From an uncultured Clostridia bacterium (lineage in GTDB: Bacteria; Bacillota; Clostridia; Oscillospirales; Ruminococcaceae): a stretch of 36,907 nucleotides of DNA. The position numbers and the translations under genes are program-made. Below are positions 29,616-36,907 of this stretch, in pieces; position 1 is the first letter of the stretch, and every line of letters begins with the position of its first letter. Below the pieces are notes generated by a model that saw nothing but the letters and a program-made list of their open reading frames with translations, was not told where the DNA came from and searched no databases. The stretch is from NCBI GenBank assembly GCA_947624155.1, contig CANQJB010000011.1, positions 1 through 36,907 on the forward strand, given 5' to 3'.

Positions 29616-31316
29616 TTAATTCTCGCTCTCTGAATCGGCCGCTAAAATCCTTGTAAATTCGTCCGACGTGGTGACGCCGCTTAAAACAAGCTCAAGGGCG
29701 TTTTCGCGAAGGCTTTTGAACCTGCCCTCTCGCCTGACCTGTTCTGAGATCTCGTGGCCGGGCCGCCTTTCGGCAATCAGCCGCTTTGTCCTGCCGCTCA
29801 GGATCATTATCTCAAAAACCGCTGTCCTGCCGGAATATCCGGTGTGGTAGCAGGAGGGGCAGCCGATTCCGCGAAAGAGCTTTATGCCGCTTTGGCCCGA
29901 AAGCCCGAGCCTGCGCAGCTCGTCCTCGTCGGGGGAATATTCCCGCCGGCATTCGGGGCAGATCTTTCTGACCAGCCTCTGGGAAATGACGCTCCGAAGC
30001 GCCTCCGCGATCATATAAGGCTCGCAGCCGATGTCTTCAAGCCGGGTTATCAGGCTCAGAGCGTCCGCGGTGTGAACCGTCGAGAGCACAAGGTGGCCGG
30101 TGATCGCGGCTCTTAGGGCGATGTCCGCTGTCTCGCGGTCCCTTATTTCGCCGACGGCGATTATATCCGGATCCTGCCTAAGAACCGCCCGGAGCCCGCT
30201 CGCAAAGGTCATTCCTGCCTTTTCGTTTATCTGAACCTGGTTGACGCCGTCGATACGGTATTCGACAGGGTCCTCGAGGGTGACAAGATTGACCCTTTCG
30301 GAGTTGAGGCCGTTTATCATCGAATACATCGTCGACGATTTGCCGGAGCCGGTCGGGCCGGTCATCAGCACCATTCCGTCGGGGCAGCCGAGAAGTCGGC
30401 GGTATTTTTCAAGCTCCTCGCCGAAGAGGCCGAGCGCCTCGGCGCTTTCCGGACGGGCGTTTTTATCAAGAATCCTGACCGAAACCTTTTCGCCCAGAAC
30501 TGTCGGAATTGTTGAAATTCTGAGGTCAGCCGAGAGGCCGTCGAGCTCAAACGCGGCTCTGCCGTCCTGCGGGGCGCGCTTTTCGGCGAGATCCATGTCG
30601 GCCATTACCTTGATCCGCGAGACGACCTGGGCGCTGAGCTCGCGAGGAATTGTCATCATTCGGCGAAGCAGGCCGTCAACCCTCATTCTGACGACGGCCG
30701 AGCCTTCGCGGGGCTCAAAGTGAATGTCGCTCGCGCGCTCTTTTATCCCCCGCGCGATGATGCCGTTTACAAGCCTGACGACCGGAGGAAGCTCACCGGC
30801 TGTCGGCGAAATATCCCTAAAATCAAAATTGCGGGCTTCTGAACTCCCGCTTTCCGCCCGCATCATGGCAATAGCCTGCGCAGCGTCGATGTTGCCGTAG
30901 AGAACGGAGATCGCGCGGTCGATCGCGCCTGTCCGCGCAATCAGCGGGACGACCCTCTTTCCGGCTGCGCTTCGCACCTCGCTGAGAGCCAAAAGGTCGG
31001 TCGGGTCGGACATCGCAAGAAAAAGCGCGCCGGAGTCCTCTTTTATCGGGACGACTCTGAGGCGCTCTGCGGTCTCGCGCGAGAGGATCAGCGCCATCTC
31101 CCCGGGAATGTCGCAGGCGTCGAGGTCGACTGGGTCGACGCCCAGCTGCTTTGAGAGCAGGCCGATGAGCTGTGCTTCGTTGACGGCGCCGTTTCTGACG
31201 AGAATATCTCCGAGTCGGCCGCCGAGACGCCGCTGCTCTTCGAGAGCGCGCTCAAGCTGATTTGCGTCAATGATTCCGGCTGAGAGAAGCATCTCCCCAA
31301 GTCGCTGATATGCCAT
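29616..31316 (-). CDS. PilB/GspE-type secretion or pilus ATPase
   Basis: This 566-residue ATPase should drive assembly of a type IV pilus or type II secretion pseudopilus. An N-terminal GspE/MshEN-type domain (LGEMLLSAGIIDANQLERAL) leads to the motor, with Walker A GPTGSGKSS at 320-328, Walker B VGEIRDRETAD at about 388-398 and the STVHTAD histidine box. A tetracysteine zinc site has CPEC at 453-456 and CPSC at 486-489. I chose ATG at 31316, preceded by AGGGGG; the frame reaches TTG at 31352 without a ribosome site. No PilC, PilT, pilin or prepilin peptidase gene is in the window. Confidence 0.92.
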   Translation of the reverse strand: MAYQRLGEMLLSAGIIDANQLERALEEQRRLGGRLGDILVRNGAVNEAQLIGLLSKQLGVDPVDLDACDIPGEMALILSRETAERLRVVPIKEDSGALFLAMSDPTDLLALSEVRSAAGKRVVPLIARTGAIDRAISVLYGNIDAAQAIAMMRAESGSSEARNFDFRDISPTAGELPPVVRLVNGIIARGIKERASDIHFEPREGSAVVRMRVDGLLRRMMTIPRELSAQVVSRIKVMADMDLAEKRAPQDGRAAFELDGLSADLRISTIPTVLGEKVSVRILDKNARPESAEALGLFGEELEKYRRLLGCPDGMVLMTGPTGSGKSSTMYSMINGLNSERVNLVTLEDPVEYRIDGVNQVQINEKAGMTFASGLRAVLRQDPDIIAVGEIRDRETADIALRAAITGHLVLSTVHTADALSLITRLEDIGCEPYMIAEALRSVISQRLVRKICPECRREYSPDEDELRRLGLSGQSGIKLFRGIGCPSCYHTGYSGRTAVFEIMILSGRTKRLIAERRPGHEISEQVRREGRFKSLRENALELVLSGVTTSDEFTRILAADSESEN

Positions 31317-31403
31317 TTGATCGGCCCCCTGATAAAAATTTAAGCGGAGCAAAACCCCGCGCAGATAACCGCACTAAAGCGAATAAAGCTCTATATTGAC
31401 TAA

Positions 31404-31432
31404 ATTATAGCATCTGTGCCGAATTTTGTCAA
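31404..31432 (-). promoter_or_regulatory. Promoter of the PilB/GspE gene
   Basis: On the minus strand TTGACA (31427-31432), 17 bases, TATAAT (31404-31409): a perfect consensus. It gives a leader of about 80 bases. Bases 31433-31570, up to the divergent tldD promoter, hold nothing I can assign. Confidence 0.93.
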
Positions 31433-31570
31433 TGGGGGGATTTGAGAAATCAGGGTGTATTGTCCGCCTGATTTGGAATAGTAGGTTCCGATAACTCAAG
31501 CTCTTTTCAGAAGCGCCTGACTCAAAGCTTTCGATTATCTCTTGAATCAGTTCCGCAGTCCTCTTTTTGC

Positions 31571-31599
31571 TTGACAACATTTGAGTTTTGCTATATAAT
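31571..31599 (+). promoter_or_regulatory. tldD-tldE promoter
   Basis: TTGACA (31571-31576), 17 bases, TATAAT (31594-31599): a perfect consensus. The tldD ATG lies 54 bases beyond. Confidence 0.93.
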
Positions 31600-31652
31600 T
31601 CCCATATAAATCCCCGTTTTGGGGGAAATTATTGAAAAGGAGCAGACGCATT

Positions 31653-33035
31653 ATGATTTCAAGAGAAGTTTGCGCGCGGGTGCTTGCGAAAGCGGTTTCA
31701 ACCGGCGCCGATTACGCAGAGATCTTCGCGGAACATTCTGTCAATCATTCGATAGCGATGATCGCGAACAAGGTCGAAAACGTCAACGACGCCGTTGTCG
31801 CAGGAGCGGGAATCCGCGTGTTTAAGGGCCTTCGCAGCGTTATGGCCTCTACCGTCGACACCACCGAGGAGGGACTCCTCAGATGCGCGGAAAAGGCAGC
31901 CGACGCTCTCGGCCAGGGCAGCGCAGAGATCACGATCGACCTCCGCGAGCGCCTATTCGGAGACATTCACCCGATCAAGATCGTTCCGGCGACAGTGCCG
32001 AACGCCGAAAAGGTCAGAATTTTGAAGGACGGCTATTTCGCCGCAAAGGAATATTCCGACTGCATCAAGCAGGTCACCGGCACTCTGCTTGACATCGACC
32101 ACAACATTCTGATCGCGACGAGCGAGGGGCTTTATGCTCAGGACCGCCAGATCCGCACAAGAATCGCGATCAACGCCGTCGCCGAAAAGAACGGCGAGAC
32201 CCAGACCGGCTTCTTCGGCCCCGGCCGCAGAATGGGAATGGAGATGTTTGAACACGAGGTCAACGCCCATGATGTCGGAGTCAAAGCCGCGGAGCAGGCG
32301 GTTATAATGGCCGGAGCGGGCTACTGCCCTGCCGGAGTTATGCCTGTCGCGATCGGAAACGGCTTCGGCGGAGTTATCTTCCACGAGGCCTGCGGGCATT
32401 CGCTTGAGGCTTCGAGCGTTGCCTACGGCACCTCGCAGTTCGCCGGAAAGCTCGGCCAGCAGATCGCCAACCCGAAGGTCACCGCGATCGACGACGGAAC
32501 GATCCCGAACGCATGGGGCTCGATCAATATCGACGACGAGGGAACACCCGCCCGCCGCAACGTTCTGATCGAGAACGGAATACTCAAGACCTATATGATC
32601 GACAAGTTCAACGGCCGCAGAATGGGAATGGAGTCGACCGGCTCTGCCCGCCGCCAGGATTACAGCTATACCACAACATCAAGAATGACCAACACCTTTA
32701 TCGCCGAAGGCCCCGACGACAACGACGAGATCATCTCTTCGATGGAATACGGCCTCTTTGCGAAGTCGATGGGCGGCGGCTCGGTCAACCCGACCACCGG
32801 TGAATTCAACTTCGCGGTCAGCGAGGGATATATCGTCAGGAACGGCAAGATCTGCGAGCCGGTCCGCGGCGCTTCTTTAGTCGGAAAGGGCTCCGACGTA
32901 ATCATGAACATCGACATGGTCGGCAAGAATCTCGACCTCGGCACCGGAATGTGCGGGGCTTCGAGCGGCTCGATCCCGACCACCGTCGGCGAACCGCTGA
33001 TCAGAGTCAGCAAGATCACCGTCGGCGGAAGATAA
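31653..33035 (+). CDS. tldD: TldD metallopeptidase subunit
   Basis: TldD is the zinc-bearing partner of the TldD/TldE protease, known for trimming unfolded peptides, including the microcin B17 leader and the antitoxin CcdA in E. coli. The 460-residue protein carries the HExxxH metal motif as HEACGH (His244, Glu245, His249) in GGVIFHEACGHSLEA. The C-terminus with GVPxxxVGEP-like SIPTTVGEPLIRVSKITVGG is typical. I chose ATG at 31653, with AAGGAG ten bases upstream, over a TTG at 31632. tldE follows after 20 bases. No RiPP precursor or modification gene was seen nearby, so a housekeeping role is likelier. Confidence 0.95.
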   Translation: MISREVCARVLAKAVSTGADYAEIFAEHSVNHSIAMIANKVENVNDAVVAGAGIRVFKGLRSVMASTVDTTEEGLLRCAEKAADALGQGSAEITIDLRERLFGDIHPIKIVPATVPNAEKVRILKDGYFAAKEYSDCIKQVTGTLLDIDHNILIATSEGLYAQDRQIRTRIAINAVAEKNGETQTGFFGPGRRMGMEMFEHEVNAHDVGVKAAEQAVIMAGAGYCPAGVMPVAIGNGFGGVIFHEACGHSLEASSVAYGTSQFAGKLGQQIANPKVTAIDDGTIPNAWGSINIDDEGTPARRNVLIENGILKTYMIDKFNGRRMGMESTGSARRQDYSYTTTSRMTNTFIAEGPDDNDEIISSMEYGLFAKSMGGGSVNPTTGEFNFAVSEGYIVRNGKICEPVRGASLVGKGSDVIMNIDMVGKNLDLGTGMCGASSGSIPTTVGEPLIRVSKITVGGR

Positions 33036-33055
33036 TCAGAAGGAGGTTTGCCACT

Positions 33056-34402
33056 ATGGATTTCAACACTTTCAAAAAGGCGGTAATCGCCGCCGCGGAA
33101 AAGCTCGGCATCGCCGAATATGAGCTCTATTACAGCTCCTCCGAAAGCACCTCTGTCGATATTTTCAGACACGAGATCAACTCCTTCTCGAGCTCTGTCG
33201 ACGGCGGCGTCTGCTTCCGCTGCCTTGTCGGCGGAAAAATGGGCTACGCCTCGACCGAGGAGCTCAGCGAAGCCCAGGCCGAAAGCATCGTCAGGCGCGC
33301 CCGCGACAACGCCGCGACACTCGAGACCGAGGACAAACAGTTCCTTGTTTCGGGCGGAGAGAAATATGCGCCCCTCGACATCAAGCCCTATGAGCTTCCC
33401 ACCACCGAGCAGCTTATCGACACCGCGCTGAAAGGCCAGGAGGCGATATATGCCGCCGACCCCGCGGTCATCGACGGAACCTCAGCCGGCGCAGAGAGCG
33501 GAAGGACAACCATCGCGATCTGCAACTCGAACGGATTGGATCTCAGCTATTCAAACAACCTCGCGGTGTTCTATGCCGCGCCGGTAGTCTATGACGGCAA
33601 GGAGATGTCTGATGACTTCAATATGAAGACAGGCTCCTTCGACAAGCTCGACATAAATGAAGTCGTCAGCGAGGCTGTCGACGCCGCCAAGTCGATGATG
33701 AACGCCGACGTCGCCCCGACCGGAAGCTACCCCGTCGTCTTCTCCTATAAGGCGATGACCAGCCTGCTTTCGACCTTCTCCGGAATTTTCAGCTCCGAGA
33801 ACGCCCAGAAGGGGCTCTCACGCCTTGCCGGAAAAGAGGGCCAGAAGATCGCCGCCGATTTTATCACCATCGTCGACGACCCGTTCTATAAGGACTCCGC
33901 CATGCCGATCAACTTCGACGGCGAGGGCTCCCCGACCTACTGCAAGAACGTCGTTGAGAACGGCGTCCTGAAGACTCTGCTCTATAACCTTAAGACCGCG
34001 CATATCGCCGGAGTAAAGACCACCGGCAACGGCTCGAAGGCGGGATATGCTTCGAGCGTCGGAATCAGGCCGTTCACCTTCTATCTCGCGCCCGGCAAGC
34101 TCACCGAAGACGAGCTGATCGCGAAGGCGGGCGAGGGCGTTTATATCAACGACCTCGGCGGTCTCCACGCCGGAGCAAACGCCGTTTCGGGCGATTTCTC
34201 GCTCCAGAGCTCGGGATATATGATCGAGGGAGGAAAGAAGACGAGGGCGGTCAAGTCCTTTACCGTTTCCGGAAACTTCTATGACCTTCTGAACCAGATT
34301 ACCGACCTCTCGAACGAGGTCAAGCTCCCGAGAGCGTTCGGAATCACCGCTTTCGGCTCGCCGTCGGTACTCGTCAAGGGTCTGACGGTAGCGGGGAAGT
34401 AA
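33056..34402 (+). CDS. tldE: TldE/PmbA, partner subunit of TldD
   Basis: This 448-residue protein belongs to the same fold family as TldD but lacks the HExxxH motif, as expected for the non-catalytic partner that completes the heterodimer cavity. Features include YYSSSESTSVDIFRHEINSF near the N-terminus, the central DFITIVDDPFYKDSAMPINFDGEG segment and the C-terminal AFGSPSVLVKGLTVAGK. AAGGAGG precedes the ATG at 33056; the open frame extends back into tldD but without a start signal. It is co-transcribed with tldD and ended by the hairpin at 34467-34507. Confidence 0.95.
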   Translation: MDFNTFKKAVIAAAEKLGIAEYELYYSSSESTSVDIFRHEINSFSSSVDGGVCFRCLVGGKMGYASTEELSEAQAESIVRRARDNAATLETEDKQFLVSGGEKYAPLDIKPYELPTTEQLIDTALKGQEAIYAADPAVIDGTSAGAESGRTTIAICNSNGLDLSYSNNLAVFYAAPVVYDGKEMSDDFNMKTGSFDKLDINEVVSEAVDAAKSMMNADVAPTGSYPVVFSYKAMTSLLSTFSGIFSSENAQKGLSRLAGKEGQKIAADFITIVDDPFYKDSAMPINFDGEGSPTYCKNVVENGVLKTLLYNLKTAHIAGVKTTGNGSKAGYASSVGIRPFTFYLAPGKLTEDELIAKAGEGVYINDLGGLHAGANAVSGDFSLQSSGYMIEGGKKTRAVKSFTVSGNFYDLLNQITDLSNEVKLPRAFGITAFGSPSVLVKGLTVAGK

Positions 34403-34466
34403 GAGGGACAGAGAAGTTTCAATATAAATCTTCCTGCATGCACCCCGTCCGCCGATCTAACCGTAA

Positions 34467-34507
34467 AAAAATAAAATTCGGGAATTAACTTCCCGAATTT
34501 TATTTTT
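34467..34507 (+). terminator. Terminator of tldD-tldE
   Basis: A perfect 18-base-pair stem runs from 34467-34484 to 34490-34507, with AAAAATAAAATTCGGGAA as the left arm and a five-base loop. The right arm ends in TTTTT. It is the longest perfect stem in the window and works in both directions. Confidence 0.93.
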
Positions 34508-34920
34508 GCGTTATGAAAATATATGGCTGGGGCAGAGCTTTGAGAGATTACTCACGATTTTTGCTCGATGAGATATGGAATGGTTCACAAAGTACCGGAC
34601 AGGATAAAAGTCAGGAGCATTCCGCAATTGTAAATATGACAATAAATCAACTTTAGCGCGGCAGTCCGGCAATTATACGATGTTACCAAGAAATCTGCTT
34701 AAAATATGTCAATTATTACTCTTGCTAATAACCGGAAAAAGGAGTAAAATAGAATCACAGTAAAAATCATTTGTTTGGAACATTATATTATAACGGAGGC
34801 TGCGGCAAGGTTTCTGCGGCCTCCTGCGCAAGGCGCACCCCTGATTCGGCTTTATAAGAATTCTCTCTGAAATAAAGCGGCCCGCGTTATCTAAACGGTA
34901 ACACGGGCTGTTTTCTGCCC
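34508..34920. other. Intergenic stretch with two hairpins, no gene seen
   Basis: No supported gene lies here. GGAGGCTGC (34795-34803) pairs with GCGGCCTCC (34816-34824) with one G-T pair. GCCCGCGTTA (34880-34889) pairs with TAACACGGGC (34899-34908) with one mismatch and is followed by TGTTTTCTG, terminator-like on the plus strand. A 47-codon frame at 34513-34656 has no ribosome site. This could be the wreck of a former gene or a repeat not otherwise present in the window. Confidence 0.5.
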
Positions 34921-34992
34921 TATTATAAAGGTATGCAAAAGCCGTATTATAAATGTATAAATCCCTGCTATTTAAAAGGTATATCGAAGCGG
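34921..34992. repeat. Three 24-base tandem repeats with a conserved 14-base core
   Basis: Units begin at 34921, 34945 and 34969. The cores are TATTATAAAGGTAT, TATTATAAATGTAT and TATTTAAAAGGTAT; the ten bases after each core differ. A constant core with variable spacers at exactly 24 bases looks like an array of protein-binding sites (iteron-like) and not simple slippage. Confidence 0.7.
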
Positions 34993-35029
34993 CAATGTTG
35001 CACATCATCTGCAAAAATTAAAAGGCGCA

Positions 35030-35071
35030 GTCTTTAGATTCCGATATCCGATTTCTAGCCTCTGATCTCTA
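35030..35071. repeat. Six degenerate heptanucleotide repeats
   Basis: The units GTCTTTA, GATTCCG, ATATCCG, ATTTCTA, GCCTCTG and ATCTCTA follow one another without gaps. All have a purine at positions 1 and 7, T at 4 and a pyrimidine at 5 and 6. The last unit contains the stop codon of the glycosyltransferase gene on the minus strand. Confidence 0.6.
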
Positions 35072-36181
35072 AACGATACGTTCGCACAGGTCTGCGATAT
35101 TTTCGGCGCCTCGGCCGGTGATATATTTCGCCTGCTGGCGGGCCATTTTCGAGGAGGCGGAGTCTGACTCAAGGCGGCGGATCGCGGGCAGGAGCTTGTG
35201 CCTGATGCTGCGGACCGTCGCGGCCATTCCGCGGTTGACGAAGAACTCGCAGTTTTTAGTCTCACAGCCGGGTATCGGCGAGATAAAGAGAGTCGGGATT
35301 CTCGCGGCGGCGCATTCGGTCGAGGAGAGGCCGCCCGGCTTGCCGATAAAGAGGTCGCAGGCGTGAAGATAGAGCGGCATATCGCCGGTGCTGCGCAAAA
35401 GAGTTATCCGCGGGTTGCCGCCGTAATAGTCGCTCAAAAGCGAGTAGAGGCCGTTGTTGTTTCCGCAGAGAACGATCAGCCGCCTGTCGTCGGCGTCGAG
35501 CCGCTTTTCGAGGACTCTTATCGCCGTTCTGAGCTTTCCCGCGCCCATGCTTCCGCCCGAGAGGAGAATATATCTGCTCTTCGGGTCGAGGCCGAGAGCT
35601 TTTCTCGCCTCAGCCTTTGAGGGGCCGTCGCGGAAGGCCTTTTTAACCGGTATTTCGGTGTGAACGATCTTTTCGTCGGGGACCCCGCGGCGGATATATT
35701 CGTCGTTGAGATCGCGCGAGGGCGCGGCGTAATAGTCGCAGACGGTCTCCTCGGTGAAGGGAATGCAGGTGTAATCGGTCGCGACAAAGACAACCTTCGG
35801 GATCTTCATTCCCTTGTTTCTCATGTATGTAAGCATCTCTGCGGGGAAAACGTGGGTGCAGAGAACGACGTCGGTTTTGTTTTCGTCGAAGTATTTTTCG
35901 AGCCGCTTCGCCATTCTGCTGTTGACGGCATAGACCGGCGATTTGAGCGGCAGGCGGCGATAGGTCTCGCCAAGTTTATATACGATCCCGAAAAGCGAGG
36001 GGGAGATCTGAACCATTCTGACATAGGTGCCGCCGACGGCCTTTGCGACCCTCTCCCCGACGAGGGAATAGGGGTCCATCACCTTTGCGTTGTGTCCGCG
36101 CAGGTTAAGCGCCTCGGCGACGGCGTAGGCGGCGGAGTTGTGTCCTCCTCCGGTCGAACAGGTGAGTATCAGTGCTTCCAT
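35069..36181 (-). CDS. UgtP/MGDG-synthase-like glycosyltransferase
   Basis: The 370-residue protein belongs to the GT28 group with MurG, monogalactosyldiacylglycerol synthase and UgtP, which add sugars to diacylglycerol. Diagnostic features are STGGGHNSAAYAVAEAL at the N-terminus, VATDYTCIPF near 131-140, GGSMGAGKLR near 209-218 and the donor-site GKPGGLSSTECAAARIP near 281-297. Its ATG lies inside the end of plsY (13-base overlap), with GAGG upstream, so the two are coupled. With plsY it points to membrane glycolipid synthesis or lipoteichoic acid anchors. The sugar donor is not certain. Confidence 0.88.
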   Translation of the reverse strand: MEALILTCSTGGGHNSAAYAVAEALNLRGHNAKVMDPYSLVGERVAKAVGGTYVRMVQISPSLFGIVYKLGETYRRLPLKSPVYAVNSRMAKRLEKYFDENKTDVVLCTHVFPAEMLTYMRNKGMKIPKVVFVATDYTCIPFTEETVCDYYAAPSRDLNDEYIRRGVPDEKIVHTEIPVKKAFRDGPSKAEARKALGLDPKSRYILLSGGSMGAGKLRTAIRVLEKRLDADDRRLIVLCGNNNGLYSLLSDYYGGNPRITLLRSTGDMPLYLHACDLFIGKPGGLSSTECAAARIPTLFISPIPGCETKNCEFFVNRGMAATVRSIRHKLLPAIRRLESDSASSKMARQQAKYITGRGAENIADLCERIV

Positions 36182-36792
36182 GCAAGTCTAACCTCTAATG
36201 CTTCTTTTTCCTCGCCGCTTCTCAGCAGCTTGAGGGTGACGGAGATTGCTCCGATTATAAATCCGGCGATAACGGCGTGGGGACAGCCCGAGAACAGGAC
36301 GATCGCGACGCTTGCCGCGCCGTAGGCGGCGATGGTGCGGTAATAGTGCGGTGAAACGACAACTATCAGCGAGAAGAAGATGAAGGCTGCGGCGAGCATC
36401 AGCCCGGGCAGGAAGAAGAACGGGAACAGCCCGAGAAGAGTGCCGAACGAGACGGCGATTCCCTTTCCGCCTTTGAATTTAAAGAAGATCGGCAGGATAT
36501 GCCCGATTACCGGAGCCGCGATCACAAGCGCGAGCGCGAGGCCGTAGTCGTCGCTGTCTTCGCCGGCGAGATAGAGGTGGACAGGCAGAAAGCCTTTTCC
36601 GAGGTCGCCGAGCAGAGTCAGCACCCCGCAGAGAAATCCTCCGCACTTGAATGCGTTTGAGGTGCCGGGGTTTTGATCGGCTCCGTCGCAGGTGACGTCG
36701 CGGCGATATAGCAGCTCGCTGACTATTCTCGCAAAGAGAATCGAGCCGCTTAAGTATCCGCAAAGTATGTATATAAGATCTCTTGCAGTCAT
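36169..36792 (-). CDS. plsY: Acyl-phosphate glycerol-3-phosphate acyltransferase PlsY
   Basis: PlsY is the membrane enzyme that makes lysophosphatidate from acyl-phosphate and glycerol 3-phosphate, the first step of phospholipid synthesis in Gram-positive bacteria. The 207-residue protein has several membrane segments and the three family motifs: SGSILFARI near the N-terminus, GDLGKGFLPV, and GHILPIFFKFKGGKGIAVSFG. I chose ATG at 36792, with AGGAGG eight bases upstream; the open frame extends further but without a signal. It is the first gene of the unit and overlaps the glycosyltransferase start. Confidence 0.95.
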   Translation of the reverse strand: MTARDLIYILCGYLSGSILFARIVSELLYRRDVTCDGADQNPGTSNAFKCGGFLCGVLTLLGDLGKGFLPVHLYLAGEDSDDYGLALALVIAAPVIGHILPIFFKFKGGKGIAVSFGTLLGLFPFFFLPGLMLAAAFIFFSLIVVVSPHYYRTIAAYGAASVAIVLFSGCPHAVIAGFIIGAISVTLKLLRSGEEKEALEVRLAWKH

Positions 36793-36865
36793 TTTCAGCC
36801 CTCCTAAGCGGAAAATGCGGAAAGCGCGCTTTCGACAGTTTTCGCCGCGCACTCCGCTGAAGTAT

Positions 36866-36894
36866 ATAATACTCTAAATGCAGGCAGATGTCAA
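36866..36894 (-). promoter_or_regulatory. plsY promoter
   Basis: On the minus strand TTGACA (36889-36894), 17 bases, TATTAT (36866-36871). The leader to the plsY ATG is about 70 bases and includes GCGCGC-rich DNA with no clear fold. Confidence 0.88.
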
Positions 36895-36907
36895 GCCCCG
36901 CAGCGCG

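Noticed and set aside
31374..31580. 68-codon minus-strand frame between the pilB-like and tldD genes
   Set aside because: It reads somewhat protein-like but has no ribosome site, and it overlaps both perfect divergent promoters, including the one for the downstream gene on its own strand.
31653..34402. RiPP or bacteriocin cluster centred on tldD-tldE
   Set aside because: No precursor peptide, cyclodehydratase, radical SAM enzyme or exporter is present in the flanking sequence. The pair has a housekeeping layout.
34513..34656. 47-codon plus-strand frame after the tldE terminator
   Set aside because: No ribosome site or promoter, and no recognisable motif.
34709..35014. 101-codon minus-strand frame in the spacer after tldE
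   Set aside because: No ribosome site was found. Much of it is explained by the two hairpins and the 24-base repeat, which give a false 8-residue periodicity.

Overview
The window reads as chromosomal DNA from an anaerobic Firmicute, most likely a member of the Clostridia. This rests on four things. The order dnaN, S4 gene, recF, remB, gyrB, gyrA is the Gram-positive origin-proximal order. There is a full-length oxygen-sensitive pyruvate:ferredoxin oxidoreductase. Ribosome binding sites are strong AGGAGG types, and many promoters closely match the housekeeping -35/-10 consensus with 17-base spacing. The lipid genes are plsY and a UgtP-like glycosyltransferase. I cannot name a genus. No rRNA, tRNA, CRISPR array, insertion sequence or prophage was seen.

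Layout. 1-8356 (+) is the replication cluster: a dnaA-dnaN type spacer with a possible origin-unwinding element, dnaN, a decayed partial copy of dnaN, the S4 RNA-binding gene, recF, remB, gyrB, a small membrane protein and gyrA. 8357-12240 holds nifJ on the minus strand with a structured repeat in its 3' untranslated region. 12360-14911 (-) holds a secreted lipoprotein, an esterase and a 36-residue small protein. 15033-17383 (+) is a metY-metA pair for methionine synthesis by the acetyl route. 17390-20700 holds a LOG-family hydrolase (-), a membrane-anchored GH25 muramidase (+) and an ion permease (+). 20712-23965 (-) holds a glucuronoyl-esterase-like lipoprotein and a phosphohexomutase. 24037-24785 has no ordinary gene but is dense in structured DNA: a second full copy of the repeat, three long hairpins, then a consensus promoter, a leader peptide and a terminator that look like an attenuator for the next gene. 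24785-26866 (+) is an ABC-class ATPase with a duplicated N-terminal domain. 26916-31432 (-) holds a phosphoesterase, a cytoplasmic ParB-like/BMP-domain fusion and an orphan PilB/GspE ATPase. 31571-34507 (+) is tldD-tldE. 34508-35071 is a repeat-rich spacer. 35069-36894 (-) is plsY followed by a UgtP-like glycosyltransferase for membrane lipids.

The points most worth following are the attenuator plus duplicated-domain ATPase, the dispersed repeat whose copies differ by changes that keep base pairing, the dnaN fragment and the cytoplasmic BMP-domain fusion. All product names come from reading motifs; no database search was run.
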